NCBI GenBank assembly: GCA_031082225.1
Contig: JAVHLG010000009.1
Location: 1 to 64,000 of the forward strand
Length of the DNA stretch: 64,000 nucleotides
Source: Desulfovibrionaceae bacterium
GTDB taxonomy: Bacteria > Desulfobacterota > Desulfovibrionia > Desulfovibrionales > Desulfovibrionaceae
Direction of reading: 5' to 3'
Part shown: piece after piece, positions 9,138-16,765 of the stretch
Layout of the letters: each line of letters begins with the position of its first letter
How positions within the stretch are numbered: the stretch's first letter is position 1
Made by a program: the position numbers and the translations under genes
Notes under the pieces: model-generated
Databases searched by the model: none
The model's input: the letters and a program-made list of their open reading frames with translations, nothing else
What the model was told of the DNA's origin: nothing

Positions 9138-9467
9138 TCAAACCTCGATCATAAGCCGGACGATCTCCTCGCCCCGCAAGGTGAAAATAAACCGCAAGAC
9201 CACGGGGCTCCCCGGAAACGTCCCGGACACCCTGCCCGTCAGCACGGCGGTTTCGCCACTTTGCGTAAATCCGGAAATCTCAAGCGTTGGCCTATACAGG
9301 CGGCCGGCTTCCGCAACCCAGATGCGTATGGCCGTACGGCCCGAATGCTCCCTGTTTTCATCGAACACCACCGCGTCCTCGGCAAAGCATGCCGCCACGG
9401 CATCCGGGGCATGGGCGTTGGATGCGGCGACGTAATCCGCGATCGGCTTTGGAAGCGCTTCGATCAT
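9138..9467 (-). CDS. NTF2-like / SnoaL-like domain protein
   Basis: The 109-residue cytoplasmic protein has the nuclear-transport-factor-2 fold pattern: helix IADYVAASNAHAPDAVAACFAEDAVVFDENREH, then beta strands ending FTLRGEEIVRLMIEV. This resembles SnoaL-like / steroid isomerase-like polypeptides, many of which bind small molecules without a known reaction. The start at 9467 has GGGAGA upstream. It is divergent from the MDR oxidoreductase gene across 201 bp, so the two may share a regulatory region and act on the same compound. Specific function unknown. Confidence 0.75.
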   Translation of the reverse strand: MIEALPKPIADYVAASNAHAPDAVAACFAEDAVVFDENREHSGRTAIRIWVAEAGRLYRPTLEISGFTQSGETAVLTGRVSGTFPGSPVVLRFIFTLRGEEIVRLMIEV

Positions 9468-9668
9468 GTGTCTCTCCCGCGTGTTTTTCGGATGGCACGG
9501 ACAAGAAATTTGGCCGCGTCCGAAACCTACCCCCGGGGACTGACACGCTCCTGTCAGCAGCCTGCGCCGCGATCCGGGAAACATGCCCCGCAGGGCTGCT
9601 GACATGGGGCTGACAGCGGCCTCGTTTAGCATCCGGCCATTCATAACCCCACAAAGGAGGCCTGCGAC

Positions 9669-10640
9669 ATGTTTTCCGTTTACGTCGAAAAACCGAACCC
9701 CGATGCCCCCCTGGCCGCGTTGCGCCTCGGCCAGCGCCCGGAACCCGACATCCTCCCGGGTTGGGTGCGGGTGAAAATCAGCCACGCCAGCCTCAACCGT
9801 CACGACATTTTCACCCTGCGCGGCATCACCGGTCATGACACCCCCATTCCATTTCCCATGATTCTCGGCAATGACGGCGTCGGCAGGCTCGACGACGGCA
9901 CCGAGGTCGTCCTCTATCCGCTCATCAGCGACCCCGACCAGAGCGGCGACGAGACCGTGGCCCCCGGCTGGCATGTCTTGAGCGAAAAGGTCCAGGGGAC
10001 TTTCGCGGAGTATGCGGCCGTCCCCCGCCGTAACATCATCCCGCTGCCGACGGGGCTTTCGGCGACGGACGCATCGGTCCTCGGCACGGCATGGCTTACG
10101 GCCTACCGGATGCTGTTCACCAAGGCCCGGCTGCGGCCGGGCCAGACCATGCTGGTGCAGGGGGCGACCGGCGGCATGTCCACGGCCCTGATCCAACTCG
10201 GCCGGGCCGCAGGTCTTACCGTGTGGGCCACCAGCCGCAGCCGCGAGGGCATGGCGCTGGCCGAACGCCTGGGGGCGCACGCCGTGCTGGCTGATAGCGA
10301 CCAGCCCCCCGGCAAGGCCGACGCCGTCTTCGACAACGTCGGAGCGGCCACCTGGGGGCACAGCCTACGATCCGTGGCCAGGGGCGGCATCATCGTCACC
10401 ACAGGCGTGACCACGGGACAAAACGTCCCCCTTGACCTGCTCCCGGTCATCGTCAACCAGATAACCATCACCGGTTCCATCATGGGTACTTTGGACGAGA
10501 TGCGCCATCTTCTGGAATTCGTGCGGCAAAACGGCATTCGGCCGGAGATCGAGACCGTGGTTCCCATGGAGTCGGCCCGCGAGCCCATCGGCCGGATGAT
10601 CCGGGGGGAGGTCCGGGGCAAGATCGTCTTCACCTGCTGA
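9669..10640 (+). CDS. NADPH:quinone reductase-like MDR oxidoreductase
   Basis: The 323-residue protein of the medium-chain dehydrogenase/reductase superfamily has an N-terminal GroES-like part, the Rossmann motif VQGATGGMSTALIQLGRAAG near residue 161 and a C-terminal FTC. The cysteine sets that bind catalytic and structural zinc in alcohol dehydrogenases are absent, which favours the quinone-oxidoreductase / enoyl-reductase branch. AAAGGAGG lies just upstream of the ATG. Its last 276 nt are overlapped on the opposite strand by the WYL-regulator frame. Substrate unknown. Confidence 0.8.
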   Translation: MFSVYVEKPNPDAPLAALRLGQRPEPDILPGWVRVKISHASLNRHDIFTLRGITGHDTPIPFPMILGNDGVGRLDDGTEVVLYPLISDPDQSGDETVAPGWHVLSEKVQGTFAEYAAVPRRNIIPLPTGLSATDASVLGTAWLTAYRMLFTKARLRPGQTMLVQGATGGMSTALIQLGRAAGLTVWATSRSREGMALAERLGAHAVLADSDQPPGKADAVFDNVGAATWGHSLRSVARGGIIVTTGVTTGQNVPLDLLPVIVNQITITGSIMGTLDEMRHLLEFVRQNGIRPEIETVVPMESAREPIGRMIRGEVRGKIVFTC

Positions 10641-11597
10641 CGGGAGGCCTCTCGCCGCCCTGTTTCCGGCGTGGTGACCGGCCGCGTCCCTGGCCAAATC
10701 CACCAGGAACGGGACGAGGGAAGGCGGCGTGACGACCGTGGCCCCTCTGCCGAACGACAGCAGCCAGGAGGCCAGATGCTCCCAATCCAGGGCGCGCAGG
10801 GTCAAAACCGCGCCGCCGTCCGCCGATGCCTCGGACTCGATGCCGGGCCACCAGTCACGTCTGGCCCGGTCCACGCAGTCGGCTTTAAAAAAGACCTCGG
10901 CCCGCAGTCCGGGGGCGGGCATGCCCGCCGCCAGGAACGCGGACAGCGAGAACTCCGGACGCGGCCTAAACGATTCGTCCAGCACCATCAGATCGCGCAT
11001 TCTGTCGGCGCGGAAATCCCGGTAATCGCCCCGCAGGCGGCACCAGGCGATCAGATGCCACCGATTCAGGTAATGGACCAAGCCCAGAGGCTCCACGGCG
11101 CGGACCTCGGGGGTGTCCTTGCCGTAGCCTTGGTAGGAAAAGCGCACCACCCGGCAGCGGGTCAGGGCCTTTTGCAGGCTGGTGAGATCGATGGCCGGGG
11201 ACGGCCCTGGGATGGCCGCCGCCGTGAGGTTTCGTTCGAGGCGCAGACTGCGGTCGCGGTTGACCGGGTGCAACACGGCCCGGACCTTGGACAGGGCCGA
11301 ATCGATATGCCGACTTACGGCTTCATCGCTGCAATACCTGGCGAAGATGCCGCTGGTCGCCAGGGCATAGGCCTCTTCCTCGGTGAAATTGACCGGCGGC
11401 ATGTGGTAGCCGCGCAGCAGGGAATAGCCCACCCCGGCCTCGGCCAGAAGCGGCACGCCAAGTTCGCCCAGGGCGCTTAAATCCCGGTAGATGGTGCGGA
11501 TGCTTCGGCCGAAATGGGCGGCCATCTCCGAGGCGGTGGCCACCCGCCGGGACTGCAGGAATAAAAGGAGCCCCACGAGGCGATCCATGCGGTTCAT
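10365..11597 (-). CDS. YafY-type transcriptional regulator with HTH and WYL domains, antisense C-terminal extension
   Basis: Residues 1-60 form a DeoR/HTH_11-type winged helix (MDRLVGLLLFLQSRR, SIRTIYRDLSALGELGVPL). Residues about 140-230 form the WYL ligand-sensing domain (VVRFSYQGYG, VEPLGLVHYLNRWHLIAWC, YRDFRADRM). A typical family member would end near residue 315, after VPFLVDLARDAAGHH. Here the frame continues about 90 residues of low-complexity, histidine- and aspartate-rich sequence antisense to the MDR gene, ending at a TAG at 10365. The true C-terminus may therefore reflect loss of an ancestral stop. It starts 95 bp after eutC in the same direction and may control eutBC, the MDR/NTF2 pair or itself; none is shown by sequence. 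Confidence 0.85.
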   Translation of the reverse strand: MNRMDRLVGLLLFLQSRRVATASEMAAHFGRSIRTIYRDLSALGELGVPLLAEAGVGYSLLRGYHMPPVNFTEEEAYALATSGIFARYCSDEAVSRHIDSALSKVRAVLHPVNRDRSLRLERNLTAAAIPGPSPAIDLTSLQKALTRCRVVRFSYQGYGKDTPEVRAVEPLGLVHYLNRWHLIAWCRLRGDYRDFRADRMRDLMVLDESFRPRPEFSLSAFLAAGMPAPGLRAEVFFKADCVDRARRDWWPGIESEASADGGAVLTLRALDWEHLASWLLSFGRGATVVTPPSLVPFLVDLARDAAGHHAGNRAARGLPSAGEDDLAPDLPPDHPADGLAGRLHGNHGLDLRPNAVLPHEFQKMAHLVQSTHDGTGDGYLVDDDREQVKGDVLSRGHACGDDDAAPGHGS

Positions 11598-11692
11598 GGC
11601 CTACTCCTCGTCTTTTCCAACTGGTTCGCGCACGGTTGCGGCGCCCCGTACGAAGACCGTAAGCCCCCCCGGGATCCCCGCCCCGCACCGGG

Positions 11693-12619
11693 TTACGACA
11701 CCCCTTCCCCCCGGCGCTCCCCCCTGCCTGCGGCCACGCCCGGCACGCTCGCGGCGGCGTTCCCCACGGCCAGGGGACGGTCGTCCTTGAGCATGACCCC
11801 GGTCAACCCCCGGGCCAGGGCCAGATGCAGCAGATGGTCCAGGGTGGCGGCGGCCTCGGCGAATGGCAGCCCTTCCGGCCGGATGTTGGAGATGCAGTTG
11901 CGCCGCTCGTCGGTATTGCCCACCTTGGGGCCAAACGTCAGGTAGACGCCCAGGCTGTCCGGGGAGGTCAGCCCCGGCCGCTCGCCAATGAGTATGGCCG
12001 TGGCCCGGGCCCGGCACAACTCGCCGATCTCGTCGGCCACGGCCACCCGGCCCAGGCTCACGTAGCTCCCCACGGCCAGTCGCACCCCCCGGCTGCGGCA
12101 GCGCGGCACAAATTCCCGCAGAAACGGCGCGGCCTGGCGCATCACCGCCGGGGCGGACAGCCCGTCGGCCACCACCAGGGCCAGATCGGGCCGCTCCCCC
12201 CTGCCAAGCCCCGCCTCATGGGCCGCCCGCACCACCATGGCCGCCGACTCCTGATCCAGCCTGCGCCCCAGGTCCGGGCGCAGCAGATATTCCCGGCGGT
12301 CCCGGACCCGGCTGCGAAGGGGCAGGCAGGGCAGCCCCGCCCCGGCAAGTTCCTGTAAAAGCCCGGGCACGTCCACGGGCAGATGCACCGCATCCCGGGC
12401 CATGGCATGGTCGGCCAGAAAGGCCAGGTGCGCCGCCGTGGGCAGGCTCACCCCGGTCAGCCCCACGGCCACCCGGGCGGCGGTGAACCGGGTCAGGTCC
12501 AGACGCCCGCCGGACGTCCCAGCCGACGCGCCCTGATCGGCGGTTTCGGGCGGGGCGCCGGACGCATCCTGTGGTCCGCCAGCAGGCGGGATGCCGTCGG
12601 CAGCCTCAGCGCAGGTCAC
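11693..12619 (-). CDS. eutC: Ethanolamine ammonia-lyase small subunit EutC
   Basis: EutC is the small subunit of the adenosylcobalamin-dependent lyase that splits ethanolamine to acetaldehyde and ammonia. The start is taken as the GTG at 12619, inside the end of eutB with GGAG about 7 nt upstream, giving 308 residues; the 14-nt overlap implies coupling to eutB. A variable Pro/Gly-rich lead is followed by the family core LTRFTAARVAVGLTGVSLPT, the HAMARDAVHLPVD segment and LIGERPGL. There is no eutA reactivase, no alcohol/aldehyde dehydrogenase and no microcompartment shell gene nearby. Confidence 0.92.
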   Translation of the reverse strand: MTCAEAADGIPPAGGPQDASGAPPETADQGASAGTSGGRLDLTRFTAARVAVGLTGVSLPTAAHLAFLADHAMARDAVHLPVDVPGLLQELAGAGLPCLPLRSRVRDRREYLLRPDLGRRLDQESAAMVVRAAHEAGLGRGERPDLALVVADGLSAPAVMRQAAPFLREFVPRCRSRGVRLAVGSYVSLGRVAVADEIGELCRARATAILIGERPGLTSPDSLGVYLTFGPKVGNTDERRNCISNIRPEGLPFAEAAATLDHLLHLALARGLTGVMLKDDRPLAVGNAAASVPGVAAGRGERRGEGVS

Positions 12620-13988
12620 GGGGCAGCTCCAGCAAAGGATGCCCGGGGTCCACGGCGCGCGGCCGCCCCCGGTCGTCGAAAAGGCCCATGGCCGCAAGCC
12701 AGGCCTCGAATTCCGGCGCGGGCCTAACACCCAGAACCCGGCGCGCATACAGCACATCGTGAAACGAGGTGCTCTGATAGTTGAGCATGATGTCGTCCGC
12801 CCCGGGCACGCCGATGACGTAGGCGCATCCAGCCACGCCAAGCAGGGTTAAAAGCACGTCCATGTCGTCCTGGTCGGCCTCGGCGTGGTTGGTGTAGCAC
12901 ACGTCCGCCCCCATGGGCAGGCCCAGAAGCTTGCCGCAAAAGACGTCCTCAAGCCCGGCCCGGATGATCTGCCTGCCGTCGGAGAGGTATTCCGGCCCGA
13001 TGAACCCCACCACGGTGTTCACCAAAAGAGGGTCGAAGGCCCTGGCCACGCCGTAGGCCCGGGCCTCCAGGGTCTGCTGGTCCACGCCGTGGTGGGCGTT
13101 CGCGGACAGGGCCGATCCCTGGCCGGTCTCGAAATACATGACGCTCTGGCCCACGGTTCCCCGATGAAGCGACAGGGCCGCCTCCCGGGCCTCGGCCAGA
13201 AGGGCCAGGTTCACCCCGAAGCTGCTGTTGACGGCCTCGGTGCCGCCGATGGACTGAAAGACCAGATCCACGGGCGCACCCCGGCGCACCAGATCAAGGG
13301 TCGTGGTCACATGGGTCAGCACGCAGCTCTGGGTGGGGATGGCGTAGCGTTGGCGCAGTTCGTCGAGCATGGTCAGCAGACGGACCACGTTGGCCGGGCT
13401 GTCCGTGGCCGGGTTGATGCCGATGCAGGCGTCGCCGCTGCCCAGGGCCAGGCCGTCGATGACTGCGGCCAGGATGCCCCTGGGGTCGTCCGTGGGATGG
13501 TTGGGCTGCAACCGGGAGCACAACCGGCCGGGCAGGCCGATGGTGGTGCGCAATGCGGCTGTATTGCTGATTTTTGCAGCCACCAGGATCAGATCCTGGT
13601 GGCGCATGATCTTGGACACGGCCGCGACCATCTCCGGGGCTAGTCCCGGGGCCAGGGCGGCCAGGGCCGCGCCGTCGGCGGCGTCCGACAACAGCCAGTC
13701 CCGAAACTGCCCCACGCTCATGCCCGATACGGGCGCAAAAGCGGCCTTGTCGTGGGTCTCAAGGATCAGCCGGGTGACCTCGTCGATCTCGGGGGGGATC
13801 AGCGGTTCGTCCAGGAAGGCGGTCAGGGGGGCGTCGGCTAAAACGAACCGGGCCGCCACGCGCTCGGCCTCGCTGTCGGCGGCAAGCCCGGCCAGGGCGT
13901 CTCCCGAACGATGCGGCGTGGCCTTGGCCAGAAGCCCGGCCAGTTCCGGAAAACGGTAGCTCGTTCCGCCAATGGTGCATGAGCGCAT
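12606..13988 (-). CDS. eutB: Ethanolamine ammonia-lyase large subunit EutB
   Basis: EutB is the catalytic TIM-barrel subunit that binds substrate and adenosylcobalamin with EutC. The 460 residues are close to the usual 453 to 465. Recognisable parts are the N-terminal YRFPELAGLLAKA, the core NPATDSPANVVRLLTMLDEL, SCVLTHVTTTLDLVRRGAPVDLVFQS, and the C-terminal TNHAEADQDDMDVLL and GADDIMLNYQSTSFHD. It starts 18 bp after the cdaR stop codon, so it is probably transcribed from the ftsH-folP-cdaA side unless an internal promoter exists. Confidence 0.94.
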   Translation of the reverse strand: MRSCTIGGTSYRFPELAGLLAKATPHRSGDALAGLAADSEAERVAARFVLADAPLTAFLDEPLIPPEIDEVTRLILETHDKAAFAPVSGMSVGQFRDWLLSDAADGAALAALAPGLAPEMVAAVSKIMRHQDLILVAAKISNTAALRTTIGLPGRLCSRLQPNHPTDDPRGILAAVIDGLALGSGDACIGINPATDSPANVVRLLTMLDELRQRYAIPTQSCVLTHVTTTLDLVRRGAPVDLVFQSIGGTEAVNSSFGVNLALLAEAREAALSLHRGTVGQSVMYFETGQGSALSANAHHGVDQQTLEARAYGVARAFDPLLVNTVVGFIGPEYLSDGRQIIRAGLEDVFCGKLLGLPMGADVCYTNHAEADQDDMDVLLTLLGVAGCAYVIGVPGADDIMLNYQSTSFHDVLYARRVLGVRPAPEFEAWLAAMGLFDDRGRPRAVDPGHPLLELPRDLR

Positions 13989-14006
13989 GGGAAAAGGCCG
14001 CCCCGC

Positions 14007-14897
14007 TTATTTGATGGTTACGGCCACCTTGTCCGGACGGGCCTCAAGCAGTTCGCAGCCCTGGGGCATCTTGACCTGATAGGGCATGTCGTGCCGTCCC
14101 ACCTCGACGCCGGGCTTGAGGTCGATGCGGGCCTCGACCAGATCCTCGAAGCCCTTGTCATTTAAAAGCTGCACCGGCCCCTTGATGCGAAGGGTCACGG
14201 TTTTTTGGCCCACCTCCGCCCGCTCCGGGGGATAGACCTTGACCGGCACCCGCACCGTGGCCTCTCCCAGGCGGGGCGCAAAGTGCAGGGTGACCATGGC
14301 CGAAAGCGGCGAGGCCTCCAAGCCCTCGGGGATGTCCAGGCCGACCCGCTCCTCGACCATGGCCCCGGGGCTGGCCCCAAACGTCAGGGGATTGGTGCGG
14401 ATGTCCTCGATGGCGGCGACGGCCTTTTCCGCCCCGGTGATCCGGGCTGTCTCGGGCCGCACCCGGGTTCCGGCCAGGACATGCCCCTCGGGCACCGGCG
14501 AACCGAGCACGGGCTTGATGGGCACGTCCCGCGTCACGCGGCGCTCCACGTCGAGTTCGATGCGCGAGGGGCGAATCTCCACAACATCAAAGACCTTGGA
14601 GAGGGGGATGGTTCCCGGATCCAGCCCGACCAGGTTTTTTCCCGGGGTGATGCGGCTTAAATTGAGGGGATAGACCAACTGGCTCTCCTCGATCTTGCGC
14701 ACCATGCCGCGCGGGCCGCGCACCAGCACCTCCACGGAACCCACCATCCCGGCCTTGATGAACAGCCCGTCGGGCATGCCGGTCATCTCCACCTTCATGG
14801 GCACCCAACTGTCCACCTTTTCCCGGCCGGTGACCAGATACCAGCAGAAAACCGCCAGCACGAAGGCCAAAAGCATCTGCTGCCAATTGGATTTCAT
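14007..14897 (-). CDS. cdaR: YbbR-domain protein, CdaA regulator (CdaR-like)
   Basis: The 296-residue protein starts MKSNWQQMLLAFVLAVFCWYLV, an N-terminal membrane anchor. Several YbbR repeats then lie outside the membrane (segments beginning SWVPMKVEMTGMPDGL, RRVTRDVPIKPVLG and ATVRVPVKVYPP). YbbR proteins bind the membrane diadenylate cyclase CdaA and tune c-di-AMP synthesis in Firmicutes; the same role here is inferred from the coupled gene order. The ATG at 14897 overlaps the cdaA TGA in an ATGA junction, which fixes the start against longer in-frame alternatives. Confidence 0.85.
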   Translation of the reverse strand: MKSNWQQMLLAFVLAVFCWYLVTGREKVDSWVPMKVEMTGMPDGLFIKAGMVGSVEVLVRGPRGMVRKIEESQLVYPLNLSRITPGKNLVGLDPGTIPLSKVFDVVEIRPSRIELDVERRVTRDVPIKPVLGSPVPEGHVLAGTRVRPETARITGAEKAVAAIEDIRTNPLTFGASPGAMVEERVGLDIPEGLEASPLSAMVTLHFAPRLGEATVRVPVKVYPPERAEVGQKTVTLRIKGPVQLLNDKGFEDLVEARIDLKPGVEVGRHDMPYQVKMPQGCELLEARPDKVAVTIK

Positions 14898-15667
14898 ATC
14901 CGCCGCCCCCACACGTCCCACAACCTGTCCTTGAGGGCCGCCTCGTTAACGCAGGAGGTGATTTCGCCGTTCTCGGCCAAAGACACCACCCCGCGCTCCT
15001 CGGAGACCACCACGGCCAGGGCGTCGGACTCCTCGGTGATGCCCAGAGCCGCCCGGTGCCGGGTGCCGTAGTCCGAGTCAAGCCCCGCCACAGCCGCCAG
15101 GGGGAGGATGCACCCGGCGGCGGCGATGCGGTCCCGGCTGATGACCACGGCCCCGTCGTGCAGGGGGGTGCCGACGTAGAAAATGGAGAGCAGAAGCTCC
15201 TTGGTGACGGCGGCCGACAGCTCCACCCCGCGCTGGACCACATCCCCCAGCAGGATGTCCCGCTCGATGACGATAAGCGCCCCGGTCCTGGACTTGGCCA
15301 TGCGGAAGACCGCCAGCACCACCTCATGCACCAGGTGTTCGGCAGTCTCGGAACGTCTGGCCCGCTTCCAGAAAAGTCCCGTGCCCATGGTGGACAGGGC
15401 GCGCCGGATGTCGGTCTGGAACAGGATGATGACCACCAGGAAGATGGAGCCCAGGAAGTTGGTCAAAAGCCAGTGCAGGGTATTGAGGCCGAATTCGCCG
15501 GAGACGTAGTAAATGATGATGATGAGCAGGAAACCGTGCATGATGGACACGGCCCGGGTTCCCCTGACCAGCAGCAGGCCCCGGTAGAAGATAAATGTCA
15601 CGATGGCGATGTCGAGAAGCTCCCGCCACGTGAAATGCAGATTGCTCCACCACTGGACAAGGTTCAC
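14894..15667 (-). CDS. cdaA: Membrane diadenylate cyclase CdaA (DisA_N domain)
   Basis: CdaA makes the second messenger c-di-AMP from two ATP. The 257 residues have about three N-terminal membrane helices (IAIVTFIFYRGLLLV, FLLIIIIYYVSG, LGSIFLVVIILF) followed by the DAC domain, with both catalytic signatures visible: DGA in TPLHDGAVVI and RHR in YGTRHRAALG. The start is a GTG at 15667 whose last bases form a GTGA overlap with the folP stop. ATGA coupling to cdaR follows. Confidence 0.92.
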   Translation of the reverse strand: MNLVQWWSNLHFTWRELLDIAIVTFIFYRGLLLVRGTRAVSIMHGFLLIIIIYYVSGEFGLNTLHWLLTNFLGSIFLVVIILFQTDIRRALSTMGTGLFWKRARRSETAEHLVHEVVLAVFRMAKSRTGALIVIERDILLGDVVQRGVELSAAVTKELLLSIFYVGTPLHDGAVVISRDRIAAAGCILPLAAVAGLDSDYGTRHRAALGITEESDALAVVVSEERGVVSLAENGEITSCVNEAALKDRLWDVWGRRI

Positions 15668-16743
15668 GGCCTTCCCTCCCCGGCCCCGGCTCCGGCCCCC
15701 CCGATGCAGTCACGGTCGCGGGCGCGATGAAAAAAAAGCTCCCGGGCCAGGGCCAGGGCCTGCCGGGCCGCAGTCACGTCATGCACCCGGTGGACATGCG
15801 CCCCGAGCACCCCGCACAGGGCCGTGGCGGTCATGGTGGCCGGGCCGCGCGCCGCCACGTCCAGCCCGAAAAGCCCCTGAAAAAGTGACTTGTTGGAAAG
15901 CCCCAGGTAGACCGGCCGCCCCAGGGCGGCGAATCGCGGCAGGGCGCGCAGAAGCTCCAGGTTGTGGACGAGGAGCTTGCCGAACCCGATGCCCGGGTCC
16001 AGGGCCACATGTTCCTCGGGAAGCCCGGCAGCGACAAGACGCGCCAGGCCGCGTTCGAAAAAGGCCAGCACCGTATCGGCCACGTGGTCATAGGCCGGGG
16101 CCGCCTGCATGGTCTTGGGAGGGCCCTGGCTGTGCATGAGCACGTAGCCCGGCCGGTACTGGACCAGGACGTCCACCAGCCCGGGGTCGGCGGACAGCGC
16201 CGAGACGTCGTTTATGATCGCCGCACCGGCCTCAAGGCAGGCGGCGGCGCAGGCGGCCCGGGTGGTGTCCACGGACACCAGAGGCCGTGGGGCCGTGGGC
16301 GGAAAAAGGCCCTGGCCGCAGTCCGGGGCGACGGCGAAGGCCGGGTCGGCGAAGGCCCGCACCAGCCCGCGAACCACCGGAACCACCCGCCCCAGTTCCA
16401 CATCCCCGGGAACGGGGTCGCTCCCGGGCCGGGTGGATTCGCCGCCCACGTCCACCATGTCCGCGCCGCACCGGCCAAGGGCAAGGCCGTGGGCCAGGGC
16501 GGGCCCGCAGGTGTCGTGAGCGCCGCCGTCGTAAAAGGAATCCGGGGTGACGTTGAGGACGCCCGCCACCAGAAAGGGCTCCGGGACAAGGATGCTCCCG
16601 CCCTGCGGGCCGCCCACGCGCCACACGGGGCCCGGGCCAAAGCGTGAGGCGGCGGCCGAAACATCGGCCGCCGCCGTTTCAGGGCTGCGGAGGGCGAAAG
16701 CCTCCGGACGCCTCTTGGCCGGGACAAACGGGCCTTCGGTCAT
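15664..16743 (-). CDS. folP: Dihydropteroate synthase
   Basis: FolP condenses p-aminobenzoate with dihydropterin pyrophosphate in folate synthesis. The start is the ATG at 16743 (359 residues). The first 85 residues are a variable extension, longer than in E. coli FolP (282 residues in all). The TIM-barrel core then begins FLVAGVLNVTPDSFYDGG, with the second signature VDVGGESTRPGSDP, then IINDVSAL and the phosphate-binding ISLGLSNKSLF-like region. It lies 22 bp after ftsH, as in many bacteria, and overlaps cdaA by 4 nt. Confidence 0.93.
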   Translation of the reverse strand: MTEGPFVPAKRRPEAFALRSPETAAADVSAAASRFGPGPVWRVGGPQGGSILVPEPFLVAGVLNVTPDSFYDGGAHDTCGPALAHGLALGRCGADMVDVGGESTRPGSDPVPGDVELGRVVPVVRGLVRAFADPAFAVAPDCGQGLFPPTAPRPLVSVDTTRAACAAACLEAGAAIINDVSALSADPGLVDVLVQYRPGYVLMHSQGPPKTMQAAPAYDHVADTVLAFFERGLARLVAAGLPEEHVALDPGIGFGKLLVHNLELLRALPRFAALGRPVYLGLSNKSLFQGLFGLDVAARGPATMTATALCGVLGAHVHRVHDVTAARQALALARELFFHRARDRDCIGGAGAGAGEGRP

Positions 16744-16765
16744 CGCAACCTCGCCAGGGGCGGCC

